A DNA stretch of 64,000 bases from Pleodorina starrii (GCA_030267565.1 BRXU01000030.1:515001-579000); one strand, 5' to 3'; shown: positions 9,514-21,520, counted from the first letter of the stretch. The notes: a model not told the origin generated them from the sequence alone. Program-made: numbers and translations.

Positions 9514-11965
9514 ATGCCTGCAATGGCGCAACGTTTGACCACTGCGGCTGCCTTCTTGGCGCTGATCCACCTCGGTGCAGTGTTGTCCAGCAGCCCAGGC
9601 TGCAAACTCAGCTTGTACAACGACGTTGGCGTCGAGGTCTCATCGATCAATGCCCCGTTAAGGGCCCAGAACAAGAACGTGTCGGCCAAAGTGCTGTCCA
9701 TGATCACGCTGGGAATTTCACCAGCAGGTGACGAAAGGGTTTACTGGGTGATCGGGGGTTGGTCGAATCAAGTGAACGCAACTGTGTACTTCGTGCCGGA
9801 GGTAGGCGACCGTCACCTCCGTCTTCTCGACAGCCCCCTACTGCCCCGGCCCCAGTCCCCTTCTCCAATATTTCGTGGAAATCCCACCGAGCGCCCCTCG
9901 CGAAATCGGCAATTTCGACATTGTTGAGTGGAGTGATCAGTTTTGGAGCGACATGACGACAGACTGCACTCTGCAATGGTGGTTCCTTCTGGGCCAATAC
10001 GAGGATATGGTTACCCGCAAGAGCTGGTGGGCTACCTCAGGGGCCTGGGTTGCGGCCAATGATCCGGACGATCCCGTCTGCCGCTACTCGCCTCACCCCT
10101 TTGGCTACACAAAGTTCGGGTTGCGCTGCTGTACCCCATCACCATCACCCCCACCACCCCCACCTCCACCCCCACCCCCACCCCCACCCCCACCCCCACC
10201 ATCACCACGACCACCATCTCCGCCACCACCGCCGCCGCTGCCGCCGTCACCACGGCCGCCGTCACCGTCACCACCACCGCCGCCGTCACCGTCACCACCA
10301 CCGCCGCCGCTGCCGCCATCACCACGGCCGCCGTCACCGTCACCACCACCGCCGCCGTCACCGTCACCACCACCGCCGCCGTCACCGTCACCACCGCCGC
10401 CGCCGTCACCGTCACCACCGCCGCCGCCATCTCCGTCACCACCCCCGCCGCCATCTCCATCACCACCACCGCCGCTGCCGCCGTCACCACCCCCGCCATC
10501 ACCACCCTCTCCACCACCACCGCCCCCGCCCCCTCGCCCACCAAAGCAGCCCGGTGTATCCCCCTCACCCCCACCCGTACCTCCTCCGGCTGCCCCACCG
10601 TCGCCGTCCCCGCCGCCGCCTTCCCCCTTTCCCTCCCCACCTCCCTCCCCAACCCCACCTTCTCCCATGCCCCCAGTACCGCCCCCTCTTCCCCCCGCCC
10701 CACCACCACCGTCACCGCAGCCTCCCAGCCCTCGCCCCCCGTCACCGTCCTCACCTCCACCCTCACCCGCTCCCTCGACCCCACCTCCCTCACCTCCCCC
10801 GAGCCCCAATCCCCCGCGGCCCCCCAAGTCACCTAAGGCGCCCAGGCTTCCCAAGGCTCCTGGGGTGCCATTGCAGCCAGCACTCGAGACGGCACGTCCT
10901 CCACCACCCAAACCATCACCTTCACCGCCACCAACACGACCACCGCCGCCACTGTTAGGCAATGATCTTGTGGTTCAGCAATTCCCCTTCTCGGCCTGTA
11001 CCGCACGTGACGTGGTTCTGACGCCGTACCGCATGTCCTCGCCGGCCGGTCCCTTCGACACAACCTTCTCCGAAGGAACCGCCACCTTTTGCTTCAACGT
11101 GACTGCGGCTGGCCGGGAGGAGGGTCCCACATCGAGCCCATGCGCGAGCATGACCATTAACAAGATCGAGTTTCTCATTAGTAAGTGAATTTCTCGTCAC
11201 AGTGAGCACTTTACCGGTATTTGCTTTGCTAGAATGCACAAATAAATGTGATGTGGAAGCATGCGGGCGGGCACCGAGCAGGCGTATGCATGCGTGATGT
11301 GGACTGCTGCACGAGCAACGGTGCGTGTATTGATGCACACTCTCCACCGACTCCATCCGCGGCCGGGTCGGACCTGCGGCGCCTGACCGCACCCATGCAT
11401 GGCGAACAGACAGCGAAAGCACAGCTGCACCAGATTTACAAGCCACGGCACCGCATCATCGCTTACCTAAGGTATTGACTTCTCAGGTGCAAAGCAAGGC
11501 ACGAACCGTCAATGTAGTCGGTGCCTGCCTGCTGGCCCTGATGAGCCTGCACAGCCAGCAGCAGCCCAATGCACTTGTGCGCCCGCGGCTGCCCCCGTCC
11601 CCGCGGTCCCCAAGCCCCAACCACCGTCCCCGCCCCTGCCCCTGGCCCCGCCCGCCCGCCCAACAGACCACGCCTGCACTCAGGGTACCGCGAGGCCCAC
11701 CCGCAGTTCGAGCATCAACGGCGAGACGGTGCGCGTCTCCTACAGCACCCGGACCTGGCGCGGCGAGCAATACGGTCTGCTTTCTGTGAGTCGCCTGGCG
11801 GAGAGATTCCCGGTGTTCCCCTCCGGCGGCTTCTATTTCTGCCTGGCGCTGGACCGAAGCAGGGCCTGCGGCACGCCGGCGGGGCTGTGCTTCGGAAACA
11901 GCTGCGTGTACACCCTGTACGATGCCGATGTGAGGTGCTGTCCCACCAGCCAGGTGCCTTTCTGA
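9514..11965 (+). CDS. Pherophorin-like extracellular matrix glycoprotein, copy A
   Basis: Pherophorins are secreted volvocine wall/matrix proteins: two cysteine-containing globular domains joined by a hydroxyproline-rich rod. The ATG at 9514 is followed by a signal peptide (about 25 residues, core AAAFLALIHLGAVL). The N-terminal domain runs to about 10130 and includes [21 protein letters not shown] Ser-Pro rod of about 275 residues follows (to about 10960). The C-terminal domain starts at [10 protein letters not shown] and is split by one intron, 11181-11486 (GTAAGT...CAG, phase 1); joining it restores KIEFLIS and continues to a stop at 11963-11965 with GLCFGNSC and VRCCPTSQVPF. The reading frame changes once between 9790 and 9875, relative to copy B by a net 1-4 bases, so copy A may carry a frameshift or a sequence error. 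Gene model 0.8, family 0.9. Confidence 0.85.
10130..10960 (+). repeat. Ser-Pro-coding low-complexity tract in pherophorin A
   Basis: Runs of CCACC, CCGCCG and TCACCGTCACC encode the SPPPPP rod. Units of about 30-45 bp recur imperfectly. The reverse strand and other frames are also open (poly-Gly, His-Arg) only because of this composition. Confidence 0.85.
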
Positions 11966-12124
11966 TCGCTCGGGTACACCTGAGGGAAGTGCAGTGCAGA
12001 GCAGGATGAACAGGTTACACACGCAGACGCTACGTAGTCTCATCAAGTGCGGGTACCGAACCCTGTCGGCATGCGTAAGGTTTGTCCTTAATTTTGGTTC
12101 GTTCGTTTTGAGGTTGAATATTGG

Positions 12125-12129
12125 TGTAA
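12125..12129 (+). terminator. TGTAA polyadenylation signal of pherophorin A
   Basis: TGTAA, the usual volvocine signal, lies 160 bp after the stop. Copy B has diverged here and I do not see it. Confidence 0.5.
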
Positions 12130-12721
12130 ATCAATAATTCGGGTTTCAGTCTATTCTGGGTGCAGGATGGCTACACATGAAAAAGCTAATAAACACGAGC
12201 TGTACGTAGTGATGTGTATTAACATTTATTGGCTCAACGAGCCAACGCAAATCGTTTGATTGAAATCTTAAGCGTGTCAAGTGTGTCTGCGCCTGCCTGG
12301 AGCACAGAGTTCTGCAATCATGCGGCATGTTGGAGTGCGTGGTCCACGCGGCGACGGCAAAGGACGACTTCCTTTGAGTGAGTTGCCTGGGGCCGGCAGG
12401 AGCGAGGCTGCGCCCAACCGGCAGGTGGGCGAGGATGCGTGGGTATAATGTATGGCTCGCTGTATAATGCGGGAGCAACAGACCATTGTTAGTTCCATCG
12501 CTTGCCACCTCCGTCCCACCGCTGCAACATTATCTCGTATGTGCCAAAGCACGCACCAGAAACCCGAAACCCCGCATTGCACACGCACTCGGGCGTGTAG
12601 TTCCTGCTCCGGTAGGTCCGGCCCAGCGTCTAGACCGGACATGGTGCGAACCCCTGGGTTGGCTCTACCTCTTTACTACATACTACTGCCGCCCTTGCCG
12701 GCGGCCGTTGTGGAGGCGATT

Positions 12722-12845
12722 TCGCCCGTGAATTGGTTAGTGGGCTGGTCTAGATGTTCTATTGGACCCACAGAGTCGTTTGGAGTCGTGCGATCGCACT
12801 ACCGTATGTAGTTATTATCCAGCAGCTCCTCTGTAATAAATTAAT
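12722..12845 (+). repeat. Interspersed repeat R1, partial copy
   Basis: Matches the last 125 bp of R1 (GTGAATTGGTTAGTGG... to CTCCTCTGTAATAAATTAAT), with a small insertion after GAGTCGT. It begins right where the pherophorin duplication ends. Confidence 0.75.
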
Positions 12846-13412
12846 ATAACTGCCTTTACTCTTCTATGGCTAGGGAAGTTTTTGGGCTGAGAAGAGTATC
12901 TGTGCGCCGTGTGCACTGGGTGCACCAACAAGGAAACACGGCATGATTGTTGCCAAGTTATCAACCACGACAGTGTGCAATTCAAGATCATGTTTTCAGT
13001 TGTAGCCGGCACATCTCCTCGAAGCAAGCCGAAAACATCTGAATCGCCGTCGGGATCCGACCGGCGACGTGATATTTCCGGGAAAATGGGCTTTCTAAGT
13101 TATACGGATGATCAGATTGTATGGTCAAATTTCTCCCTAAAATATCATATTGGACACTCAAAATCGTAAAGCATATATCTAAAATTTTCCATTTTTGGGG
13201 CAAAAAGAGAATAATATCCTATAAGAGCAAGCCTGCTGGTCAGTGACGTGTAGCGTCGGGGGGTACCGTACCGGTAATTGACTGAGCGCAAGGGGCAGAG
13301 GATCTATCGCGGCTGTTGCGGACAAGAGATCGAAGGGAAGGCAACCTTGGTACGTTGACGGTTGGCGGGCGTCTGTCGATCCCACGCTGGGACACGAGGG
13401 AGAGCACAACCG
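12846..13412. other. Intergenic, no gene seen
   Basis: AT-richer stretch without a recognised feature. It ends at the microsatellite tail of the minus-strand LINE. Confidence 0.4.
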
Positions 13413-13621
<209 letters not shown>

Positions 13622-14517
13622 GCCCGACGGAGCCGAGGCGTGGGTTATGGGAGCAGGAGGGGTGGGTTGTCGGGTTGCCCCGATCCCATGCCTCTCCCGC
13701 TACCGCGGTGAGATTGGGAGCCCGCCGTTGCGGCGGGTTAGGGCGGGTCGGCGCTGGTTGTGCTTTGTTGGCGGGGTTCGCGCTCCAGTTGCCTCCTGGC
13801 AGCGACACTTGCATTCAACGCTCGGACAGCGTGGTCGTGGAGGTCATTGCAGCATTTTTTGGCCGCTTCGTTGCTCGTTCCCAGTGAGGTCAGCAGTTGT
13901 CGCAGGTCTTTGCGGATGGTGCCGGCGAAGCCCAGGCTAATTGCTTCCTGTTTCGTGTAACATGCTTTCCATCCGTGCACCGTCAGCATCTAAGCTAGTT
14001 CTGCGTGTTGATGGGCCTTGTCGTTTTGTTTCTGTGTGCCCTACCAAACGAACCCCGGTTTAAGTCGGGTATTAGGCCAGGTTAGGCACGGTTAGCAAGA
14101 CTTAGCTGTATGGCGCTTCTGCAAGCAGCCACCTTTAACTCCGGCCAAGCAGAGTTAAACACGACTTAAACTGTCGTTTTTCGAGTTAAGGGCGACTTAA
14201 GAGGCATTTAGGCTGATTTAGCTAGGAGCGTCCAGATAGGACTGGATTAGAATTAGCCGGAGTTTGGCCGAGTTGGCTGCAATTACCCTAGTTTAGCTAT
14301 GCTTAGGGTTAGCAGCAGAATACGGACTTAAACACTGTATTTATCCTTACTTACAGCTGGAAGAGTTTGACCAACGACTTAGTCGTTCTGAAGGCCGGAT
14401 GAGTTAAACACAAAACTTACCCACTAATGTGGCTGGAAGAATTACGCGGAGGATTTACCCAATCTTATACCCAGTGGGCGGCATGCTTAACCAATAGAGG
14501 AATCAGGTTCGCGACCT

Positions 14518-14522
14518 TTACA
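14518..14522 (-). terminator. TGTAA polyadenylation signal candidate
   Basis: TGTAA on the minus strand, about 390 bp downstream of the stop of the two-exon gene fragment and inside the same insertion. Confidence 0.35.
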
Positions 14523-14913
14523 CGACGTCCGGGCTTTGCAAGCACCGTTTTTGAGTGGTCCTACTAAAGGCACGACAATGTGGGGCCAACACTGCACTAA
14601 ATAGTGCACTCATCTCCCCATGAAGCAACACCCCGACGATACCGACAAACAGATAGCAATCCAAGTCAGACCATGGCGCTCCATCTGAGTACCAATACAA
14701 CATGCCTGCAATATCCTACCCTGCAGTGAGGCTGGCATACATACGTACATGTGCGAAGCACCTTTGATCCGCCTACTGATGCTTAGCAAAGCAAGCCCGC
14801 ATGAGGCTTCATGCCAGTGAAGCATAACAACTGAGTACTTCGAACTCTCTGCCACCCCCCTCCCCCCGCACCACCGCCGCCGTGTCCCCACCCCCGCTGC
14901 AGGCAACAATCCT

Positions 14914-15310
14914 TTACTCCGCTGTCTGCCCCTTGTCGGGCTGCCCCCCCGCCATGTCCAGGGCCCCCTTGACAGCTCGCCGAGCGTTGATGAGTGAGGC
15001 CTCTTGCAGCCCCCACTTGAGCTTTGCAAAGTCGATGGCGTTTCTGCCATCCATCACCGCCAGCAGGCCGACCACCGGCCACTCAACCTGTAATGTAAAA
15101 AAGCAGTGCAGTGTGATGTTTCAATATTTCATATTAATAATATAATATAATATAATTTCATATAGTCACCACTCGTTGATGTACACGTGTATGGTAGGTG
15201 TGCACGCACTCGTCCCCTTACCTCTGCAAACATGACCGGGCACTTCATAGTCCCGTCAAAGTCGGGCACTGGCACGGGCAGGTGGATGACACCCGGCCAG
15301 TTCTTGGTGG
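14914..15310 (-). CDS. Two 3'-terminal exons of an unrecognised gene
   Basis: Exon a ends at 15222 (MKCPVMFAE) before GTAAGG; the intron is 15088-15221 (134 bp, ends TTACAG); exon b is 15087-14914, beginning VEWPVVGLLAVMDGRNAIDF and ending with TAA at 14914-14916. Both splice sites are canonical and the join is in phase 0. The visible peptide (about 85 residues, containing NWPGVIHLPVPVPDFDG) is hydrophobic-plus-charged like a folded domain, not low complexity. I do not recognise the family. The 5' part is missing: coding begins within about 10 bp of the insertion end. Confidence 0.6.
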
Positions 15311-15924
15311 TGTGATTTGCGTGTGATTTGTGTCGGCTGTGTAGCCTACTTCGATAATGTGTACAGTGTGCTCGCTGGGATCGTCTGGTCCCATGTATCC
15401 CGGTGAGCATGTTTCGCTGAGGGGTATGCTGGGGATAAGCAGCAGGTCAGGGCGCGTTTTGGACCGTAAGTCGTCGGGGACGTTGGGAAGCAGCCACTTG
15501 GGCAGGCGTGTGCCGGCCACGTAGTCCGGCTTGTCCTCCATGCTGCAGGCGTCCATGACGATGAAGCAGCCTCCATGGGCCCCTCTGGACAGTGTTCTGG
15601 TGATGGTTTATAGACTTTGTACCGCTTGATTGGTTGTGCCGCAGGGTATAGAGAGCGAGCGTGCATTCGCGCGTGTTGGCAGCCTCTCAGGATGTGAGCT
15701 CCTGCGTGATGAGTCAGGGATGCGTGTCTTTGTTTGGGGGTCTTTGCACACAGGTAGTCGAGGCACCGTTTGTAATGCCGGTGTCGGCCCGTGCCCCGCT
15801 GCACGCAGGGTTCTGGTGCTGGCATTGATCTCTAGGTCCGGTAAGGCATCCTCTATGTATTTGACGTATGCGGTCTCGTTGGTGTACCCATTGTGTGTCG
15901 TCTGGCTGACCAGAGCTCCTTCCC

Positions 15925-16690
15925 ACTGTTCGCGCTCCCGTGCTTTGCCTCGCACAAATGGATTCTATTGTTGACGCCATTATCGCATGTGTTTATACGC
16001 AACGTTTGCGTCCTCCGGGCGCTTGGTTCTCCTTTCAACGCATTACGCATGCGTCACCGCCGTTCCTATTGTGGTCCATCCTGGCAAACGATGGGCGACT
16101 TCAATTGAAAAGCGTGTAATGTCGCCTTTCACATGCGCTTGTACGGGCCCTCGCAGGCACACAGCGCATAAACAATATGACTGGGCTTTATATGACTGGC
16201 CCCAGTCATACCGGGTGCTCTTCCTGACCGCTTTCCATGACCAGGGGAGCACGTTATGACTGGGTTTATGACTGGGTGTATGACTGGCGCCCCCGTTATG
16301 ACTGGGTTTATGACTGGGTGACTGGGTGTATGACTGGCGCCCCCGTTATGACTGGGTTTATGACTGGGTGTATGACTGGGTTTATGATCGAGATGACGAT
16401 TTATGACTGGGCCTTTTCCCGAGTGGCAGCGCGCCCTGCACTGGCGTCCTGCCTCATGGCGCTTTCCCTTGTTTGACTCCATTTAGTCTCGCCGATCCTT
16501 GCTTCCGACTCACATACTGCCGCCCTTGCCATTCTCTGCATTTTCTCCTGTTCTCAGCGTGCTTCGGTGCCGCTGACGATGCGACGGTACTGCCCCGTTA
16601 CCGCCCACATGTGTACTGCTGGCCCACATATTGAGATCACAACTTCTTCTCTGGTGCTTAACCCTTCACTGGTCTGAGAACCAATTCCGG
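15925..16690 (+). repeat. Interspersed repeat family C, copy 1
   Basis: Includes TTTGCCTCGCACAAATGGAT, CGTTTGCGTCCTCCGGGCGC, a segment around ACGATGGGCGACTTCAATT, and the 3' part GCTTCGGTGCCGCTGACGATG to GGTCTGAGAACCAATTCC. Other copies: 28.2-29.76 kb, 46.1-46.68 kb (plus) and 21.09-21.52, 44.5-44.9 kb (minus). No coding content is evident. The order of sub-blocks differs between copies, so the family may be nested or rearranged. Confidence 0.75.
16255..16400 (+). repeat. Tandem repeat of TATGACTGGG units inside family C
   Basis: Short units (TTATGACTGGG, GTATGACTGG) alternate with a CGCCCCCGT spacer, making a two-fold higher-order repeat of about 60 bp. Absent from the other family C copies, so it arose here. 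Confidence 0.85.
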
Positions 16691-17334
16691 GTACAAGAAG
16701 GGCCTGCGGCGATCCCGGAATTTTGGTCGCGCCGTAGAGTTGTGGAACGCGTGGGCTGATTGGGATTGAAGACAGGACCCCGTTTCGCCTCTCCGCCCCT
16801 CGCTTGCGACTCCCATACTTCCGTCCTTCCTCTTCTCATTCTCAGTATTTTACCCGGCTTCAGGCGTGCAACGGTTCTGGTGGTCGTTGGTCGCCGTTTC
16901 ATTTCTGGTCGTCACGAGGGCGATTATGTCGCCCAGCCCTGCCCGGGCCGGCCTTTTTTGTGCCTTCTATTCCTCATCCTGTTCCCTGTCATCACGGGCA
17001 GTCGGAGGTGTGCAGTGAGCACGTCCGACGCCCTTTCGCGTTGCGCGTACCTTCCTGGTACTGCCTTTACCGCTATACGGGTCCCATGTACGGGTCCCAT
17101 GTACGGGTCCCACGCCTGTACCCAGGGACATAAACCTCTTTTGGTTCTTAGAACCAAAATCGGTAAAGTGCATGTGAAAGGCGATAAGTTAGGGATCCTA
17201 CGGATCTGTTGCCCGAAGAAAGCGAGAGGGAGTGGAGGCAGGAGGGAAGCAAGGTGCTGAGTCGTTAAGGTTCAGTTCCGCGTGTGGTAGTCAGAAGTGG
17301 TCTCCAACGTGCTGTTGCATTGTAAGCACCCTTC
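16691..17334. other. Repeat-derived intergenic sequence
   Basis: No gene. 16691-16760 is the inverse of part of the 46.2-kb repeat (CAAGAAGGGCCTGCGGCGAT). A tandem TACGGGTCCCATG repeat (three units) lies at about 17077-17113. 17185-17240 (AAGTTAGGGATCCTACGGAT) recurs at 29754-29808. Confidence 0.5.
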
Positions 17335-17530
17335 AATCGAACGTGAATTAGGAAGGCCTAGGCTCCGTCACGCAGGTCCCCACACGCGTCGCGCAGGTCC
17401 CATCCAACAACAGCCGTATCAAATGAAACAAGGGCCATAAGCACCGCCAGAGGGCAACAACACGGTCCCGATACGTATGTCGGCCCAACCTGAAGCCCTC
17501 TGTAGCAGCCGAGTCAAGTGTACACGCGAC
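17335..17530 (-). repeat. Interspersed repeat family D, copy 1
   Basis: Shares CAAGGGCCATAAGCACCGCC and GTCCCGATACGT with copies at 29925-30110 and 30350-30520. On the minus strand all three keep a similar short peptide (FRLGR, then WRCLWPL), so the family may derive from coding DNA, but I cannot assign it. Confidence 0.65.
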
Positions 17531-18159
17531 ATGCACTCACAAAAGCGAACCCAAGCCAGCACATAGACCGTCAGGGGCATCCGGGAGGGGAGGTAGTGTC
17601 CGGAGAACCCACAACCGGCCCGCCTGGTTGGCCGGGACCATCCCAGAACCATCCGGCACCTGTACGACCCTGTGTACACATGCCGTACCTTGGACTCTCA
17701 GTTCGTATGGCGTTAGACAGTGTGACGGTGATGGATGGTGCTCTAAGCGAACAAACACGTGGCTGATAAACAATAGGAGCGCGGTGCCTTCACCCTAGAA
17801 TGGGCCCAGAAGCCCCCCACACTGTAACATGAACATTAATATGCCGTACAATGACAATCTAACCAGAGCCGCTATGCCACGTTAAGTCTCGAAAGCAACA
17901 CATAACACTTGCCCGTCCGTTTCTTTGCAACACACGGTTAAGAAACGATCCTCAGCGGGCATTGCGGTGCTGCCCATGATGTTGACAGCATCCATCACCA
18001 TCACTCATGTCTTTGCTGAGCTGCAAGTCTCATTTGACGCCGCTCCAGGAAGTTGCAAGCTATAAGTTGCGCACACATGTGCGGGCTGCGGGGGATGTCC
18101 GTAAATGTCCGTTCAGTGCGTCAACCTGATGCGTTAACAGGATGGATGCACGACATCAG
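17531..18159. other. Intergenic, no gene seen
   Basis: No supported gene, splice structure or repeat relationship is seen. Confidence 0.4.
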
Positions 18160-19495
18160 CAGAAGGACCCACCCACCCAGTCACCCACCCAGCCACCCAC
18201 CCAGACACACACACACGCCCCGCCGCCCCACACCCACACCCACACATTCCGCCCCCCCCCCCACACACACACGCCCCCCCCCCGCCCGCGCATGCCCCCT
18301 TGGTCCCCCGCCTCCTTGTCTGCTCGCGCGCTATGCCCACCGTGCTGGGTTTTTCCTTGGCCCTCGTGCCCTGCCCCATCCCCCCCCCTCGCATGCCTTT
18401 CCCCTGCCGCGCCTCTGCCCCGCCATGTCCCTGTCCTGCCCCTGTCCTGTCCACCCTTGGCCGCATCCACCTCGCCACAGGCCCCTCATGCGTGGTGGCC
18501 TGCGTGCTCGGCCCGTGTGGTGGGGAGCCGACTCTTTACGCTCCGCCACCCGGCCCCTCCTGCGCATCGCATCTTCCCGCCTTCCGCTGTCTCTGCCCTT
18601 TCTGCTCGTCCTGCCGTCGTTCTTCCCTTCTCCTCGCCATTGCCCTTGCCCTCGTGCCCCTTCACCTGCCTGGCCTTCCGTCCCTCCCGCACTCGTCTTC
18701 CTTCTGCTGTTCTCTTTCCCTTTGCCGTTCCCCTTGCCATTCTCTTTTCCTTTGCCCTTTCCCCGATACTTTCTTTTTACCCCACCCAGCCACCCACCCG
18801 GCCACCCACCCAATCGGCCACCCAGCCACCCATCCACCCAGCCACCCAGCCACCCAGCCACGCGCCCACCCAGCCATCCAGCCACCTACCCACACACACA
18901 GCCCCCCAGCCAGCCACCCACCCAGCCACCCACCCACCCACCCACCCACCCAGCCACTCACCCAGCCACCCACCCAGCCACCCACCCAGCCACCCACCCA
19001 CCCAGCCACCCACCCACCCACCCAGCCAGCCACCCAGCCAGCCAGCCAGCCATCCACCCACCCAGCCACCCACCCAGCCACCCACCCACTCGGCCACTCG
19101 GCCACCCACCCATCCACCCATCCATCCATCCAGGTAACTGCATTGCGTTCCTTCGTCCCGGGCCGTTCTAATTACCACCCACCCAGCCACGCACCCACCC
19201 AGCCATCCAGCCACCCAGCCATCCAGCAATCCAGCCACCCAGCCACTCACCAACTCAGCCACCCACCCAGCCACCCCCACACCCAGCCAGCCAGCCACCC
19301 ACCCACACACGCACCCAGCCAGCCAGCCACCCACCCACACACCCAGCCAGCCACCCACCCACCCACCCACTCAGCCACCCAGCCACCCACACACCCAGCC
19401 AGCCAGCCACCCACCCACACACCCAGCCAGCCATCCACCCACCCACGCAGCCAGCCACCCACCCACCCACACACCCAGCCAGCCACCCACCCAGC
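18160..19495 (+). repeat. CCACCCAG-type minisatellite cluster
   Basis: Arrays of CCACCCAG and CCAGCCACCCA units at about 18165-18300, 18778-19133 and 19177-19495, separated by a pyrimidine-rich block (18300-18777) and a short unique piece near 19135-19175. Long His-Pro-Ser (plus) and Trp-Val-Gly-Gly (minus) frames are consequences of the repeat. The same unit recurs at 30757-30960. Confidence 0.85.
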
Positions 19496-20339
19496 AGCTA
19501 AATCCCTAACTTACTGCTTGCTGGTACAGTTCCTCGCGTTTGAGAAGCCCCTAACGGGTACTCTGGCATGCTTTCCTTACGCTTTCTTCGGGATTATGCT
19601 TCATGCGTACCGACATACCAAATCAAGCTCGCAATCGTTGGCTCCAAGTGACCCATGGGTCATGTGGGCGACGCCGCGACCGTCGCGAGCCGGCTCCTGT
19701 TATCGGTGCTGCATCCGCACGCGGCCGCTGACCACGCGCGTCGCGGTGTTTTTACAACTAGTCAGACGTAACTCAGACGATCCTTCAACGGACGCAGAAC
19801 GAGGTTAAAAGCGCGGAGTGCCGCCGCACCCTCTCCAACAACAGTCGCGTAACCATGGGAAGCACGTCATGAAGCTAGTAGCCAGAACAGCAGCGACTGC
19901 CCCACCAGTCGCTAGCCAGCGGCCAACCGTCTGTGTCCGCCAGTCGAGCACTTTCGATTGGCGTCCGAGGAACGGGCACCTCGGCTGTGCGATGACCGAC
20001 ATCCCCACGTACACGCTCGTATATCACACTTTTTATTCTCCGCCAACGCACTACTGTATTTGCTTCATGCTTACCGATACCAAACGAAGCTCGCAATATA
20101 CGGCGACCGAGGCAGAATGGACGCGCGGCTCCAAGTGACCCATGGGTCATTTCGGCGGTGTTGTCACCGTCGCGAGCCGGCTCTTACTCTTTCTGTCGGT
20201 GCGTGGTGCCGGCGTTGTGCTGCAGCGCTCCTGACTCCCGCAGGCCGACGGAACTTCCTTGCACTGCCCCTTTACGGCGATACGGCCCCACGTGTGCCGT
20301 CCTCCTTCACCAAACAGTGCCACCAGCCTTTCAACATCC
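19496..20339. other. Repeat-rich intergenic sequence
   Basis: No gene. At 19541-19592 is a copy of the block that ends repeat B (AGAAGCCCCTAACGGGT to CGCTTTCTTCGGGA). The palindrome TGACCCATGGGTCA occurs at 19649-19662 and 20136-20149 with shared flanks. Confidence 0.5.
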
Positions 20340-21052
20340 TTCGGAGTACCCACTCTGGTGTACACTAATTGAACCTGGAATTAACGAGGCGCTCCTGAGC
20401 GCAACAGGCGGACGGAAATTCCTTGCACGGCCTCACATTACGTTACGGGTGTACGGCCCCACGTGTGCCGTCCTCGATTTCCCTGTCGTGCTTTCCTTAA
20501 GCTTTCTGCGGGTGAGGATGCAGAAGCAGAAGCCCCTATTGGGTTCTCTTTTGTTCAATTGTTCATTCTCTACATCCTACACACACTACGGCTCTACGGG
20601 TCACACTGCTGTTTTGAGATTCGACTCAGCGAACCTCACTTGTGGCCTGATGTTCAGTTTCTGTCATGCACCGCTCTCCACATTGCTTGCACTAATGGGC
20701 TGAAGGTGTCCTGCCGATGTCCTGCCGATATCCCAAGTCGCCCACTCGCGCGGGCTAGCTACCGCGCGTATTGCACCCCGTAGGGATCGATCGCGCGACG
20801 TCGGCTCGGTGAACCGCTATCGTAAACCCTGTCCCGTACGCACCCGTATAGTGCACGTATATTGCATTTTTATTCTCTGCCAACCAGTTCTTTCCACCTG
20901 TGCCTTCGAACGAACGAACGAACGAACGAACGAACGAACGAACGAACGAAGGAACGAACGCCCCTCCCTCGCATGCCCGAGAAAGCAGAAAGCAGCCAGA
21001 GAAGCCCCTAACGGGTTCTCTGGCGTGCTTTCTTAACGCTTTCTTCGGGAAC
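20340..21052 (+). repeat. Interspersed repeat family B, copy 1
   Basis: Near-identical to 43897-44490 over most of its length, from CGGAGTACCCACT through GGCGGACGGAAAT, GCTAGCTACCGCGCGTATTG, a GAAC microsatellite, and the shared end GCTTTCTTCGGGA. Sequence after the end differs, so this is an element boundary. No coding content is recognised. Confidence 0.8.
20907..20950 (+). repeat. (GAAC)n microsatellite inside repeat B
   Basis: About 11 tetranucleotide units; the copy at 44.37 kb has only about 5, so the tract length differs between otherwise close copies. Confidence 0.85.
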
Positions 21053-21084
21053 ATGCTTCTGAACTGAATTGAAGTCGTTCATTC

Positions 21085-21520
21085 ATCGTTTACCCGAATG
21101 GACCACCATAGGAAACGCGGTGACGCATGCGTAATAATCGCCCGTAATGGAAAGCGCCATGAGGACGCGTGGACGCCAGTGCAGGGCGCACTGCGCTGTG
21201 TGCCTGCGAGGGCCCGTACAAGCGCATGTTAAAAGGCGACACGCCTTTCAATTGAAGTCGCCCATCGTTTGCCAGAACGGACGGCAATAAGGAACGCGGT
21301 GACGCATGCATAATGCGCAGGAAGGAGAACCAAGCGCCCGGAGGACGCAAACGTTGCGTACAAGAAGGGCCTGCGGCGATCCCGGAAATTTGGTTGCGCC
21401 GTTGAGTTGTGGAAAGCGTGTGTTGAATGGAAGACGGACGACAGTCAGTGTGCCGCAGCCGGCGGTACGCAGCAGTAACAGGTCGGCTTGGAATTGCGGA
21501 TTGCAGGTTCCATCGGACAT
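21085..21520 (-). repeat. Interspersed repeat family C, inverted copy
   Basis: Reverse complement of the 46.10-46.35 kb and 29.34-29.5 kb copies, including GCGCCCGGAGGACGCAAACG, ATTGAAGTCGCCCATCGTTT, and the block around AAGAAGGGCCTGCGGCGATC. Confidence 0.7.

Larger units (their letters stand above)
9430..12719 (+). repeat. Segmental duplication, copy A (pherophorin unit)
   Basis: Matches 46668-52251. Similarity starts upstream of the ATG (TCATTTCGCACG...), runs through both exons, the intron and about 750 bp of downstream sequence, including GTGCGTGGTCCACGCGGCGA (12338 here, near 51900 in copy B). Copy A is shorter because its proline-rich tract is not expanded. Confidence 0.9.
14039..15315 (-). 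mobile_element. 1.28-kb insertion splitting the LINE, carrying a gene 3' end
   Basis: The insertion is bounded by TTTCTGTGTG (14029-14038) and TTTGCGTGTG (15316-15325), an imperfect 10-bp duplication of LINE coding sequence (8 of 10 matching). Its ends, CCCTACCAAACGAACC and (inverted) TCACACCACCAAGAACTGG, show only weak inverted similarity. Inside, on the minus strand, are two exons of an unknown gene and about 0.9 kb of non-coding sequence. It may be a non-autonomous DNA transposon that kept the 3' end of its own gene, or one that captured host exons. Confidence 0.65.

Noticed and set aside
9795..9826. A 32-bp GT...AG stretch that could be read as an intron in pherophorin A
   Set aside because: Too short for splicing; a small indel relative to copy B explains the frame change better.
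10032..10962. His/Arg-rich plus frame and Gly-rich minus frames over pherophorin A
   Set aside because: Frame shadows of the Ser-Pro tract; the pherophorin frame alone connects to both globular domains.
16255..16400. CRISPR-like repeat-spacer array
   Set aside because: Units are contiguous tandem repeats without unique spacers, and the genome is eukaryotic.
18053..19808. Long His-Pro-Ser and Trp-Val-Gly-Gly frames
   Set aside because: All come from CCACCCAG minisatellites, open in several frames on both strands at once.
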